Shown: positions 45,476 through 54,398, numbered from the stretch's first letter. The stretch is DNA of 64,000 nt from Chloroflexota bacterium (GCA_016195815.1 JACPYX010000019.1:124001-188000), one strand, 5' to 3'. Numbers and translations: made by a program. Notes: generated from the letters alone by a model not told the origin.

Positions 45476-46588
45476 ATGAAAATCGAATCCATTACCCTTC
45501 ATCACCTGCGGATGCCGCTGGCCGCGCCGTTCGAGACTTCGTTCGGGCGCGAGGTCGAGCGCGAGTGCGTCATCATTTCGTTAAACGCCGACGGCCTGAC
45601 CGGTTATGGCGAATGCGTGGCCACGCGCGATCCCGGTTACAACTATGAAACGACAGGAACGGCTCTTCATATTTTGAAAGACTTTATCGCGCCGCTCATA
45701 CTTGGCAGGGATGTGATAAACGCGGCAGATTTTCGACAACGCGTTTCGCGGATTCGCGGACATCATCTTGCAAAAGCCGGAGTCGAAATGGCGTTGTGGG
45801 ATTTGCTCGGCAAGCGCGATCAAAAATCTTTGCGCGAGATGCTTGGCGGAACGCGCGAAAAAGTCGAAGTGGGGGTGTCGGTCGGTTTGCAGGAATCGCC
45901 TGAAGTTCTCGTACGAACCGTGCGCGATTACGTCGAGCAGGGCTATGCGCGCGTCAAGATCAAGATCAAGCCGGGTCGCGATGTCGGTGACGCGTCGGCG
46001 GTTCGCAGGGCATTTCCGAACTTGCGGCTTCAAGTGGATGCCAACTCGGCTTTCACGTTGGAGTCGGCGCAATCGCTCAAGCCGCTGGATGATTTGAATC
46101 TTTTGTTGATCGAACAGCCGCTGTTTGAAGACGATATTTGGGATCACCGCAAATTGCAGGAGCAATTCCGCACGCCGATCTGCCTCGATGAAAGTATCGT
46201 CTCGGCGCGCCACGCGCGCTACGCGCTCGAAATGAACGCCTGCCGCATCATCAACATCAAAGCCGGGCGCGTGGGCGGGTTGAGTCAGGCGCTTGAAATT
46301 CACAATATGTGCCGCGCACAAGGCATCCCGGTTTGGTGCGGCGGCATGTTGGAGACCGGCGTTGGCCGCGCATCCAATCTTGCGCTGGCTTCACTGCCCG
46401 GATTCGTTTTGCCCGGCGACATCTCTGCATCTGATCGTTATTATCATCGCGACATTACGAATGAAAAATTTTCGTTGAATGCAGATAGCACAATTGATGT
46501 GCCGCGCGGCGTGGGCCTGGGTGTGACGATTGACGAAGACGCGCTAAAAACTTTTTCGCTGGCGCGGCTCGAACTCAAAACCAATTAG
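45476..46588 (+). CDS. menC: o-Succinylbenzoate synthase / N-succinylamino acid racemase (enolase superfamily)
   Basis: 370 residues. KIKIKPG (about 161-167) carries the KxK catalytic Lys; metal ligands are in LQVDANSAF, LIEQPL and CLDESIVS (Asp, Glu, Asp); INIKAGRVGG has the second catalytic Lys. MenC dehydrates SHCHC in menaquinone synthesis, and close relatives racemise N-succinyl amino acids. No other men gene is in the window, so the racemase function is possible. It is translated from ATG 45476, and its last codons abut the CapA gene at 46589. Confidence 0.88.
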   Translation: MKIESITLHHLRMPLAAPFETSFGREVERECVIISLNADGLTGYGECVATRDPGYNYETTGTALHILKDFIAPLILGRDVINAADFRQRVSRIRGHHLAKAGVEMALWDLLGKRDQKSLREMLGGTREKVEVGVSVGLQESPEVLVRTVRDYVEQGYARVKIKIKPGRDVGDASAVRRAFPNLRLQVDANSAFTLESAQSLKPLDDLNLLLIEQPLFEDDIWDHRKLQEQFRTPICLDESIVSARHARYALEMNACRIINIKAGRVGGLSQALEIHNMCRAQGIPVWCGGMLETGVGRASNLALASLPGFVLPGDISASDRYYHRDITNEKFSLNADSTIDVPRGVGLGVTIDEDALKTFSLARLELKTN

Positions 46589-48337
46589 ATGGTTGTGAAA
46601 AAATTATTGTTCGTTCTGTTGGCCGGGGTTTTGTTTACCGCTTGCGCGCCTCAGGCCGCCGCGCCTGTTGTTAAGCCAACAACCCCGCTCCCAACTCGTA
46701 CTTCAACACCAGCGCCTGCCGGGTTATGGATCAGCCCGGCTGTTCCCGACGCGCTTCGCCAGACCGCGCTGAGTTGGAGTGTGCCCATTATTGTCGACTC
46801 GTCGCTGGCCTCGATGCGGCTCGATGTTGAGCGCGCTCCATCGTCCATCGTCAATCGCCCACCCTCCATTTGGATCTACGCCCTGGCTGCGCCGTTCCCG
46901 ACTGTGACGGATGGTGTGACTCTCGACGATTTGCGCGCGGCGTGGGGCGGCTCATCATCCGGACCTTTTGCCGGGCGGCCGTTATGGATGGCTGAGTCAA
47001 CTCTCAGCGCGTTCACCGCGCTTTGGGGCGCGCCCGCTGGCGGGTCCGTGAAGACCGCGCCTGCCGATCAACTACTCGATCTCGCGTGGAAGGATTTGCC
47101 GTCGTGGGCGATCATCCCGTTTGAATCCGTCCAACCCAAATGGAAAGTTCTAACGGTGGATGGTCAATCGCCCATTCGCAAAGATTTCGATGTGTCAAAG
47201 TATCCACTGCAAATCACGTTTGCTTTGCAGGGCGCACAACCTTCAAACCTTCAAACCTTCAACCTTCAACCATTCAACCGCGACCCATCCAAAATGACCA
47301 CACTCATCATGACCGGCACAACCGCGCTGGTGAGATGGATCGCGTACAAAATGGAAATCAACGGCGTGAATTATCCCGGGCGCGACATCGGCGATTGGCT
47401 TCGCCAGGCCGACATTTTTCACATCAGCAATGAAGTTTCATTCGACCCGAATTGTCCGCCGCCCAACCCTTATCAATCGCGCTTCTATTGCAGCGACCCG
47501 AAATATATTCAACTGCTCGACGACGTGGGCGTGGATGTGGTTGAACTGACCGGCAATCACAATATGGATAACGGCGCATCGTCCGCGTTGTATACATTGA
47601 GTTTATATAAACAACATGGCATCTCCACTTTTGGCGGGGGAGCGAACGCCGAAGATGCGCGCAAGCCGTTGTTGTTGGTGGATCATGGCAATAAATTTGC
47701 TTTCGTGGGATGCAACGACGCTCCGCCTCCCGAAGCCTGGGCGACCACAAATTCGCCTGGCGCAAATCATTGCAATTATGAGCAATTCACCGCGCAGATC
47801 AGCCAATTGCGCGCGCAGGGTTATCTGGTGATCGCCACGTTCCAATATCGCGAAGGTTATTCGCCGGAGCCCATGCCCTGGCAGGTGAATGACTTTCGCA
47901 AGGCAGCCGACGCGGGCGCGGCCATCGTGAGCGGCAGTCAATCGCACTTTCCGCTGGCGATGGAATTTTATAACGGCGCTTTCATTCATTATGGATTGGG
48001 TAATCTGTTCTTCGATCAGATGGGAAATATTTCCCCGGGCCCCGGTTTGCCGTTACAGCCTGGCGAGCGCCGCGAGTTCATTGATCGTTATGTCTTCTAC
48101 GATGGGCGTTACATCAGCACCGAATTGTTGACTGCCATGCTCGAGGATTATTCGCGTCCGCGCCCGATGACCGCCGACGAGCGCGCCTCATTTCTCAACG
48201 AATACTTTGGTCATAGCGGATGGCTGCCGCTTGTCCCAACACCCGCGCCCGCGCAAACCGCGACCATCATTCCCCTGCCGCCTTTCGTCCCGCTACCAAC
48301 GCATACGCCCACACCCAGAGTCACGCCAACGCCCTAA
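46589..48337 (+). CDS. CapA-family (PGA_cap) metallophosphatase-like lipoprotein
   Basis: 582 residues. Lipoprotein signal MVVKKLLFVLLAGVLFTACA. Residues about 235-530 show the CapA/PGA_cap metallophosphatase fold: ALVRWIAYKMEINGV, VDVVELTGNHNMDNG (GNH motif), VIATFQYREGYSPEP, and VSGSQSHFPLAMEFYNGAFIHYGLGNLF with the final His. The first 230 residues are a separate region with two word-repeat-encoded segments (SSIVNRPPSIW at 46835-46868; PSNLQTFNLQPFN at 47238-47279). The C-terminus is Thr/Pro-rich. CapA acts in surface poly-glutamate or polysaccharide handling, but no such cluster is here. The start is adjacent to the upstream stop. Confidence 0.85.
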   Translation: MVVKKLLFVLLAGVLFTACAPQAAAPVVKPTTPLPTRTSTPAPAGLWISPAVPDALRQTALSWSVPIIVDSSLASMRLDVERAPSSIVNRPPSIWIYALAAPFPTVTDGVTLDDLRAAWGGSSSGPFAGRPLWMAESTLSAFTALWGAPAGGSVKTAPADQLLDLAWKDLPSWAIIPFESVQPKWKVLTVDGQSPIRKDFDVSKYPLQITFALQGAQPSNLQTFNLQPFNRDPSKMTTLIMTGTTALVRWIAYKMEINGVNYPGRDIGDWLRQADIFHISNEVSFDPNCPPPNPYQSRFYCSDPKYIQLLDDVGVDVVELTGNHNMDNGASSALYTLSLYKQHGISTFGGGANAEDARKPLLLVDHGNKFAFVGCNDAPPPEAWATTNSPGANHCNYEQFTAQISQLRAQGYLVIATFQYREGYSPEPMPWQVNDFRKAADAGAAIVSGSQSHFPLAMEFYNGAFIHYGLGNLFFDQMGNISPGPGLPLQPGERREFIDRYVFYDGRYISTELLTAMLEDYSRPRPMTADERASFLNEYFGHSGWLPLVPTPAPAQTATIIPLPPFVPLPTHTPTPRVTPTP

Positions 48338-48366
48338 GTGCCGGGAAGCATGAGTGTCGAATTCCG

Positions 48367-48558
48367 TCAATCAAAATAGAGATTCAGATCTGAACAATCA
48401 AACTGATTCCCGCAATTGGGACAGACCACCTTGCAATTCTTCTCGCGCATCTCAAACCCGCAACGATCACAGATGAAGATGCGCTTCTTTTCCGCAGGTT
48501 GGGTGGCGGCGATGTCAGTTACTGAAGATGAACGGGGAACGGGATCAGGCTGGGCCAT
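48367..48558 (-). CDS. Small zinc-ribbon protein
   Basis: 63 residues from ATG 48558. It ends with a two-CxxC zinc ribbon: ICDRCGFEMREKN then VVCPNCGNQFDCSDLNLYFD. It probably binds nucleic acid or protein, but the role is unknown. The start overlaps the end of the DUF309 gene (14 bp), so coupling is likely; a start 12 codons upstream (48594) is possible. Neither has a strong ribosome binding site. Confidence 0.62.
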   Translation of the reverse strand: MAQPDPVPRSSSVTDIAATQPAEKKRIFICDRCGFEMREKNCKVVCPNCGNQFDCSDLNLYFD

Positions 48559-48940
48559 TGTCAGATGCGACCGGTTTGAACAGGGAAACATCAAAGGCAG
48601 AGAGTCGTTCCGGGCCGAGGCGTTTTACTTCTGCAATGGCATGATCCAAATCGTCACGCAATTGGGCCACCTTTACACCGCGGCAAACCTCGGGCCATTT
48701 CTTCAGCCGCTTCATGCTTCGCCCATAAACTTTTATCGCGCCTTCGTAGTTGCCGCGCGTGATGTGCAGGTACGTCACCGCGGCCTGCAAAATTCCCTGA
48801 TACAAATTTCGGACCCCGCCAGTTTCAGCGCGCCATGCGGTTTCAAGTTCTTCATGCGCCTCGAAATACCTGCCTTCATTGAAGAGCAGGATTCCCTCGC
48901 GTGCATTTGGATGAAGCTCGCCATCGCAATCCGAAGTCAT
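48545..48940 (-). CDS. DUF309 family protein
   Basis: 131 residues. GILLFNEGRYFEAHEELETAWRAE and LYQGILQAAVTYLHITRGN are the DUF309 hallmarks; the helical hairpin fold has no assigned reaction. ATG 48940 is chosen because a TATACT box on the minus strand ends six bases upstream, which excludes the in-frame ATG 48997. The zinc-ribbon gene overlaps its end. Confidence 0.85.
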   Translation of the reverse strand: MTSDCDGELHPNAREGILLFNEGRYFEAHEELETAWRAETGGVRNLYQGILQAAVTYLHITRGNYEGAIKVYGRSMKRLKKWPEVCRGVKVAQLRDDLDHAIAEVKRLGPERLSAFDVSLFKPVASDNGPA

Positions 48941-48946
48941 CGCGGC

Positions 48947-48952
48947 AGTATA
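48947..48952 (-). promoter_or_regulatory. -10 box six bases before the DUF309 gene
   Basis: TATACT on the minus strand (48952-48947), six bases, ATG 48940. It fixes the start codon; the mRNA is expected to be leaderless. Confidence 0.5.
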
Positions 48953-49008
48953 ACACGCCCGCCTTTGAGGCGGTGGTAAAATTTTAACACCCGCCATTTG
49001 ATCAGGTC

Positions 49009-49506
49009 ATGACTCTGTTTGCATTTCTCTTTAGCATCGTGATGGGCATCGGCTCGCTGGGGTGGGGGTATGCGCAAGCCGGCTTTTTGCAATTCGCGCG
49101 CTGGATATTGATCTTCGGTGCGATCTGGCTCATCGCGGTTTGGCAACGCTGGCGCTGGTTTGCATATATTGGTCTCGTGTTTAATTTTTTGGCAGCGGCC
49201 CTGGGATTGTGGGTGCTGAACTTTGCACCGGGCTGGATGTTCGCGGGCGCCATCGGCGGACTACTGGCCTGGGACCTGACCGACTTTCGATATCGTCTGC
49301 GCTTCTCGGCCTCGGACGAAGAGCAGCGTGCCGTCGAGAGGCATCATCTGCGCCGCGTCACTTTCCTGGCACTGCTCGGACTCCTGCTCGCCAGTCTGGC
49401 GATGATTTTGAAATTTCAATTCAACTTTGAATGGGCTTTGCTCTTGGCAATTGTCGCCGCCTTGGGGATTTTGCAAATGGCGGTTTGGCTGCGAAAAAGA
49501 AATTAA
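49009..49506 (+). CDS. Four-helix membrane protein, unknown
   Basis: 165 residues with about five hydrophobic segments (MTLFAFLFSIVMGIGSLGWG, then an ILIFGAIWLIAVW pair, a middle pair and a C-terminal one). No conserved motif is recognised. It starts at ATG 49009 after ATCAGGTC, and TAAAAT at 48977-48982 is a possible -10 box. It has its own transcript and is followed by about 270 bp without genes. Confidence 0.65.
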   Translation: MTLFAFLFSIVMGIGSLGWGYAQAGFLQFARWILIFGAIWLIAVWQRWRWFAYIGLVFNFLAAALGLWVLNFAPGWMFAGAIGGLLAWDLTDFRYRLRFSASDEEQRAVERHHLRRVTFLALLGLLLASLAMILKFQFNFEWALLLAIVAALGILQMAVWLRKRN

Positions 49507-49587
49507 TTAAAGTAGCGGCGTTGTGTAAATGATGTAGCAGCGAGATAGTATCTTGCTCAACGGTCGCGTATATTTATTTCGGCCATT

Positions 49588-49642
49588 ACCGAAGACGGTA
49601 GACGGCAGATCATACAAAAATGCCGGTCACTGATTACTGACG
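49588..49642. repeat. Word-repeat cluster between genes
   Basis: The gap 49507-49778 has no gene. It contains GAAGACGGTAGACGGCAGA (49591-49609), the same type as the recJ linker word, and GGTCACTGATTACTGACG (49625-49642), similar to the tail word of the radical SAM gene. The first 80 bases of the gap show nothing recognisable. Confidence 0.55.
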
Positions 49643-49678
49643 CACAGGGCGGGGATTATAATTTGTAATGCTTGAATC

Positions 49679-49758
49679 TCACCACAAAGGCGCTAAGAAT
49701 ACGCAGATTTTTTGTGCCCACGGAGAAAAACTTTGTGCTCTCTGTGTCTCTGAGGTGA
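49679..49758. repeat. Imperfect palindrome of CACAAAGGCGC/CTTTGTGCTCTC words
   Basis: TCACCACAAAGGCGCTAAGA at one end and CTCTGTGTCTCTGAGGTGA at the other are inverted versions of one word (TCACC... and ...GGTGA). A middle of about 25 bases separates them. It is the closest thing here to a REP- or MITE-like element and lies in the leader of the aminotransferase gene. Confidence 0.55.
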
Positions 49759-49778
49759 AAACTTTCTACGAGGCCAAA

Positions 49779-51128
49779 ATGTTTGATCTCCCCGACGATG
49801 AAATTCTCCCGCTCTCCAAAGAACATGTTTTCTGGACCTGGTCGGCGCAGGCTAAAGTCAATCCTATTCCCGTCAAGCGCGCCAAGGGCGTGTACTTCTG
49901 GGACGTGGACGATAAACGTTATCTTGACTTCAATTCGATGACGATGTGCGTCAACATCGGCCACGGCGACGAGCGCGTGATCGAAGCCATGGTCGCGCAG
50001 GCGCGTTTACTGCCATATACCGCGCCGGGCATGACCAACAAAGTCCGCGCGCTGGCGAGCAGGCTGGTCGCCGAGATTTCTCCTGGCGGACAGTTGACGA
50101 AAGTTTTGTTCACGCTCGGCGGCGCGGATGCAAATGAAAACGCCATCAAGCTGGCGCGCGGCTACACAGGCCGCTACAAAATTTTGGCGCGCTATCGCTC
50201 GTATCACGGCGCGACGGCGGGCGCGATGGCCGCCACTGGCGATCCGCGCCGCGTGGCCTGGGAACCGATGCTGATGCCGGGCATCGTTCATTTCCTGGAC
50301 CCATACCGTTACCGTTCAACATTCCACCGCGCCAACCCGAACATTTCAGACGAAGACTTCACGCGCGATTATTTGAATCATCTCGAAGAGATCATTCAAT
50401 ACGAAGGGCCTGAAACGATTGCCGCGCTCCTGATGGAATCGGTCACAGGCACGAACGGCGTCATCATCCCGCCGGACGGATACATGCAGGGCGCGCGCGC
50501 CATCTGCGATAAATATGGAATCGTCATGATCGCGGACGAAGTGATGAGCGGCTTTGGCCGCACCGGCAAATGGTTCGCTGTGGAGCATTGGAACGTCGTG
50601 CCGGATATTATGACCATGGCAAAGGGACTCACGTCCGCATATGCGCCGCTGGGCGCGGTGGCAATGAAGCCGGAGATCGCCGCGCATTTCGATGAAGCGG
50701 CTTATAAATCAGGACTGACTTATACATCGCACCCCATTTCACTGGCCGCGGCCATTGCCAATATCAACGTGATGAGGCAAGATAAAATCGTCGAGCACGC
50801 GGCCGCTATGGGTCCGGTTTTGAAGCGCATGTTGACCGATCTGGGCGAGGCGCATCCGTCCGTCGGCGAAGTCCGCTCGATTGGTTTGTTCGGGATTGTT
50901 GAATTGGTCAAAGATAGAAGAACGAAAGAACCGATGGCGCCGTGGAACGGCTCAAGCCCGGAGATGGCCGCCCTCAAAAAATATTGTTTCGATCATGGAC
51001 TATACCTTGATGTGCATTGGCACACGGCGTTGATCATCCCGCCCTTGATCATTTCCGAGGAACAACTGGCCGAGGGATTTAAAGTTTTGGATGGTGCGTT
51101 GGAAATTACAGATAAGGCTGTGAAGTAA
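49779..51128 (+). CDS. PLP-dependent class-III aminotransferase
   Basis: 449 residues. Motifs: VYFWDVDDKRYLDFNSM at the N-terminus, LGGADANENAIKLAR (PLP phosphate), IADEVMSGFGRTGKWF and TMAKGLTSAYAPLGAVAM, whose Lys is the PLP Schiff base. Substrate is uncertain; putrescine, taurine or omega-amino acids are typical. Start ATG 49779 has ACGAGG five bases before it. An upstream in-frame ATG at 49668 is 5 bases after a TATAAT, but the 37 residues it would add are the translation of a dispersed word repeat, so it is judged non-coding leader. Confidence 0.88.
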   Translation: MFDLPDDEILPLSKEHVFWTWSAQAKVNPIPVKRAKGVYFWDVDDKRYLDFNSMTMCVNIGHGDERVIEAMVAQARLLPYTAPGMTNKVRALASRLVAEISPGGQLTKVLFTLGGADANENAIKLARGYTGRYKILARYRSYHGATAGAMAATGDPRRVAWEPMLMPGIVHFLDPYRYRSTFHRANPNISDEDFTRDYLNHLEEIIQYEGPETIAALLMESVTGTNGVIIPPDGYMQGARAICDKYGIVMIADEVMSGFGRTGKWFAVEHWNVVPDIMTMAKGLTSAYAPLGAVAMKPEIAAHFDEAAYKSGLTYTSHPISLAAAIANINVMRQDKIVEHAAAMGPVLKRMLTDLGEAHPSVGEVRSIGLFGIVELVKDRRTKEPMAPWNGSSPEMAALKKYCFDHGLYLDVHWHTALIIPPLIISEEQLAEGFKVLDGALEITDKAVK

Positions 51129-51163
51129 AGTTGTAAAGAAGAATGCGTCTGTGAAGTTTGACG

Positions 51164-51367
51164 TTAATCTTCCTCGATGGGGTGTTCCACTTCGCCGGCC
51201 ATGAACGGATCGGGATCCTGCTCGAAGACACGCAGGCAGGCGCGGGTACAAAAGTAGATTCGCTCGCCGCGATACATGGCGCTGGGATAATTTCCCGGGT
51301 CTTTGATTTTGCCTCCGCAGGCGGTGACATATTCGGGCAGCGATGATGTGATGTCTGGTTCGGTCAA
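51164..51367 (-). CDS. YHS-like metal-binding protein
   Basis: 67 residues with a YHS-type domain: TACGGKIKDPGNYPSAMYRG followed by YFCTRACLRVFEQDPDPFM, the Cys-containing metal-binding motif. These small domains are common as metal-binding or chaperone modules. It is the only gene between the aminotransferase and the GH13 gene and runs on the minus strand. The start is not strongly supported by a ribosome site. Confidence 0.7.
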   Translation of the reverse strand: MTEPDITSSLPEYVTACGGKIKDPGNYPSAMYRGERIYFCTRACLRVFEQDPDPFMAGEVEHPIEED

Positions 51368-51415
51368 TTTTATTTTTCCTTATTGCTCGGATAGCGTAAA
51401 TTCTCGATCCCGATT

Positions 51416-54349
51416 TTAACCCCGCTTTGATTTTTTCTTTTTAGTTTTTTTTGCAGATATGGATTTCGTTTTTGCGGCAGGTTTCTTTTCGGCCTTCTGG
51501 GTCTTTTTAATAGCTATCTTTGGTTTCTTCGTTATAGATTTCTTCTGTTTAGGCCCGGATTCTTGGGCTGTGTTTTTCTTTATTGTAGATGCAGGTTTAG
51601 TCGCCTTCTTCACGGTCTTCTTGCCCGCGGGCTTTTTGACGCTTCCTTTTTCCCGGCTCGCTCTTTTAACTGCGGCTTTAGCCGCGCTCTTCTTGCCGGG
51701 CTTGACCTTCGCTTCTTCCATTGTCTCTTCTTTCTTCTCTCCAAACATTTCATCCCACTTTGCTTGCATGGACTCCGTCCCTGCGCCGTTCAGCGCTTCA
51801 TGAACCATTTTCCATTGATCGCCAGCCGCAAATCTCCAATCCATAAATACGTGATGCTGGTACGCGCCCAACTCAACATATAAGCCCTGGCGCCATAATT
51901 CTTCACACGAGCGAATGTATTCCAAATGGGTTACATAATCTTTGAAAATGACATAACCTTCAAACGGCAGGCCCAATCCTTCAGCCAATGATTTCTGTCT
52001 CAACTCACCTGAGCTTTTATCGAGATACACCGCCGAAGTTTTGGCCCAGCCGCGCGTATCCGCGAATTTATTGTGGTAGATGACAAGCCCGCTTTCAGCA
52101 TTGAAACGATTTGAATAAGAAAAGACATTTTCATCCACTTCGCCATTCGCGGTAAAAAAATCATAGAGCAGAAAATTTTCCACATCGGCGAACAGGCGCC
52201 GGCGGTGAAGAAGCGGGAAGATTTTCCAGTCGTGGCCGCGCATCAAACCTTCGTCGGGCGCTTCGTCCCATTTCGGTTTGCGGAATTCCATCCCATATTT
52301 TTCGCGGAAGCCTTCCACCTGTCCATGGCCGAACATCGGCAGGCCGGGCAGGGTCGAGAGCAAAGTGGCGACGCCGAAATATTTATCGCCATTGCCGAAT
52401 TGTTCGACCGCCGTCTTTTCATCGGGGTTGCTCATGAAATTGACGTAACGCTTCAAAATCTGCGGGTCGAACTCGAGCGTGTTCTTGATCGCCAGCCGAT
52501 ACTTGGCATTGTCTTCGTCGCGCAGCATGTGCATGAAGGCCGAGTTATAAACGCGGTGCATTCCCAGTGTGCGGACGAAATATCCTTCCATCAGCCAGAA
52601 GGCCTCAGCCAGCAAAAGTGTGTCGGGGACTTCGGCCGCGACTCTATCCACAACCTCGCGCCAGAACTCTTCGGGGATTTGCGCGTCAAACTCGGACCTG
52701 GTCAGGCCGCGCTCAGACCGGGACGGAATCGCGCCGCCCGCGCCTGGTTCGGGAAACCACAGGCGTTGGATGTGTTTCTTGGCAAGTGTCATTGCCGCGT
52801 CAAAGCGGATGACGGGGAAGTTGCGCGCCACATGCAGGATCACTTGAATGACGGCTTCGCGTACAACGGGATTGGAATAATCCAACTGGGCGGTGTCGTT
52901 CCACGGAAAGGATGTGCCGTCGTTGCCGTGGTAGATATATTTGGTTTGGTTGGTTCCGTAGTTATAGAATTTGAAAACCACTGACGCGTCGGAATGGTTG
53001 TAGTAGTGATCTTCAAGCACAATCGCGGCGCGCGAGTCATCGGAGAGATTTTCAGAGTTAAATGTGTAAGATGGATACGGCGGTTGATCGAGAGATAAGA
53101 ACCAATCTGGATGTTCGATGACCCAGGTCGAGTCGATACCCATGTGATTCGGGACCATATCCGCGGAAAGACGGATGCCGCGCTGCCAGGCGCGCGCCCG
53201 CAGATTGTTGAGCGCGTCCCAGCCGCCGAGGTCGGAGGCAATATCGTATGAATGAAGCGAATACGCGGAAGCGACTGCCTCGCCATCGCCCATGCGTTGT
53301 TTGATGCGCTGGCTGGCGCGGCTGCGTTCCCACAGGCCGATCAGCCACAAACCGCTGAAACCGCGTTGGGCCATCGTGTCCAATTCTTCGTCGGGAATCT
53401 GGTCGAGGGTCTTGATCCAGCGTTGATGTTTCTTGGAAAGTTGCTCCAGCCAGACATACGTATTTTTTGCGAGCAACACAAGCCGCGGCATCCAGTCTTT
53501 ATCCGGGCTGAAGCGTTCGTATTCCTGATATTCATGCCCGCCAAAAGTCGGCGCGTCCAATGTTGGATGAAAATCAAAATTAACTTTATGACGCATGACT
53601 TCTTCTTTTACAAAGTCAATGCTTCGCAAAACTCTTTCGACGAAAGCCGCGCCGAGCAGGGGCGCCCATTTGTCCAGTAGAAACTTTAATTGGCCTTCCA
53701 GTGAATACGGCGAAGCCTTCGAGGGAGCAATCAGGATTTCGTACAATGTCTCCCCCGCTTTCCCATGTGCGGATTCTCCCCCGCCAAATTTCGGCTGTTT
53801 TGCAAAGAAATCATTTAATAGCCAGAGCGAATCGTCATAGGCTGATGAGCGCAAAGCGGAATCGTCAAAGAATTCCTTGTATGGCTGGAGCGCCGGGTTG
53901 TTGTTGGCGATATTGACCAACATCATTTCTTCCATTGAAATTTGTTGGTGCGAAATATTTTCGGTCGAGCCGGATAAATATTCATTGGCCGATTGCCGGC
54001 CCTGATAAACCGCGTTGGGCGGGAATACGTCTGTGAATTTCACGATGGTTTCGTCCAGGCGCGCGCCGAGAGTGGATTGCAAAAAGGCGAACGCGCGCGT
54101 CATCATGCCGGGATTCTGTCTCTCGTATTGGCGGATGACCAGATGCAAGATCTCGTCCATCAGGCCCATCGCATAAATATCGGAGGCGGGGATGACGCGT
54201 CCGCTAACAGCGTGGATTCGTTCCACGAAACGGCGGGCCGCTCCAAAGTCCGCGAAGACGAGGCGGCCATCTGTTGCAAAGAATATCTCATCGAATTGGT
54301 ATGTCTGCCGTGTCTGCCGAGAAATGTGAAACTCATAGAAAATATCCAT
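51416..54349 (-). CDS. GH13 alpha-amylase-family enzyme with histone-like Lys/Ala tail
   Basis: 977 residues. Residues about 1-290 are a helical domain without known family. The (beta/alpha)8 GH13 core (about 325-720) has LSADMVPNHMGIDS, IRFDAAMTLAKKHI (nucleophile Asp), LLLAEAFW (acid Glu) and NPDEKTAVEQFG. The C-terminal domain ends near 870, and the last 97 residues are Lys/Ala-rich repeats (KKSAAKAAVKRAS, KKPAGKKTVKKATKPAS) like histone H1/AlgP tails. No signal peptide exists, so the enzyme is cytoplasmic. ATG 54349 is fixed by a -10 box six bases upstream. The reaction (maltogenic, trehalose or glycogen) is unknown. Confidence 0.8.
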   Translation of the reverse strand: MDIFYEFHISRQTRQTYQFDEIFFATDGRLVFADFGAARRFVERIHAVSGRVIPASDIYAMGLMDEILHLVIRQYERQNPGMMTRAFAFLQSTLGARLDETIVKFTDVFPPNAVYQGRQSANEYLSGSTENISHQQISMEEMMLVNIANNNPALQPYKEFFDDSALRSSAYDDSLWLLNDFFAKQPKFGGGESAHGKAGETLYEILIAPSKASPYSLEGQLKFLLDKWAPLLGAAFVERVLRSIDFVKEEVMRHKVNFDFHPTLDAPTFGGHEYQEYERFSPDKDWMPRLVLLAKNTYVWLEQLSKKHQRWIKTLDQIPDEELDTMAQRGFSGLWLIGLWERSRASQRIKQRMGDGEAVASAYSLHSYDIASDLGGWDALNNLRARAWQRGIRLSADMVPNHMGIDSTWVIEHPDWFLSLDQPPYPSYTFNSENLSDDSRAAIVLEDHYYNHSDASVVFKFYNYGTNQTKYIYHGNDGTSFPWNDTAQLDYSNPVVREAVIQVILHVARNFPVIRFDAAMTLAKKHIQRLWFPEPGAGGAIPSRSERGLTRSEFDAQIPEEFWREVVDRVAAEVPDTLLLAEAFWLMEGYFVRTLGMHRVYNSAFMHMLRDEDNAKYRLAIKNTLEFDPQILKRYVNFMSNPDEKTAVEQFGNGDKYFGVATLLSTLPGLPMFGHGQVEGFREKYGMEFRKPKWDEAPDEGLMRGHDWKIFPLLHRRRLFADVENFLLYDFFTANGEVDENVFSYSNRFNAESGLVIYHNKFADTRGWAKTSAVYLDKSSGELRQKSLAEGLGLPFEGYVIFKDYVTHLEYIRSCEELWRQGLYVELGAYQHHVFMDWRFAAGDQWKMVHEALNGAGTESMQAKWDEMFGEKKEETMEEAKVKPGKKSAAKAAVKRASREKGSVKKPAGKKTVKKATKPASTIKKNTAQESGPKQKKSITKKPKIAIKKTQKAEKKPAAKTKSISAKKTKKKKSKRG

Positions 54350-54355
54350 GCCATA

Positions 54356-54361
54356 ATGATA
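54356..54361 (-). promoter_or_regulatory. -10 box six bases before the GH13 gene
   Basis: TATCAT on the minus strand (54361-54356), six bases (TATGGC), ATG 54349. The divergent box at 54382-54387 serves the sensor kinase. Confidence 0.5.
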
Positions 54362-54381
54362 TACCATTTGTGGAATTCGGG

Positions 54382-54387
54382 TATACT
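54382..54387 (+). promoter_or_regulatory. -10 box before the sensor kinase gene
   Basis: TATACT at 54382-54387, eleven bases, ATG 54399. The leader would be about 4-5 nt and no ribosome binding site is seen. Confidence 0.45.
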
Positions 54388-54398
54388 TTTGGCGTCTT

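Noticed and set aside
45581-46321. Leftward frame inside the menC-like gene
   Set aside because: Antisense to the enolase-superfamily motifs, which are all on the plus strand.
49668-49778. N-terminal extension of the aminotransferase from ATG 49668
   Set aside because: It translates a dispersed word repeat and has no homology pattern; ATG 49779 has a ribosome binding site.
51459-51803. Hydrophobic Phe-rich plus-strand frame resembling a membrane protein
   Set aside because: It is the complement of the Lys-rich tail of the GH13 protein (AAA/AAG codons read as TTT/CTT).
52205-52984. Rightward frame of about 260 codons inside the GH13 gene
   Set aside because: Antisense to the catalytic barrel motifs; no start signals.
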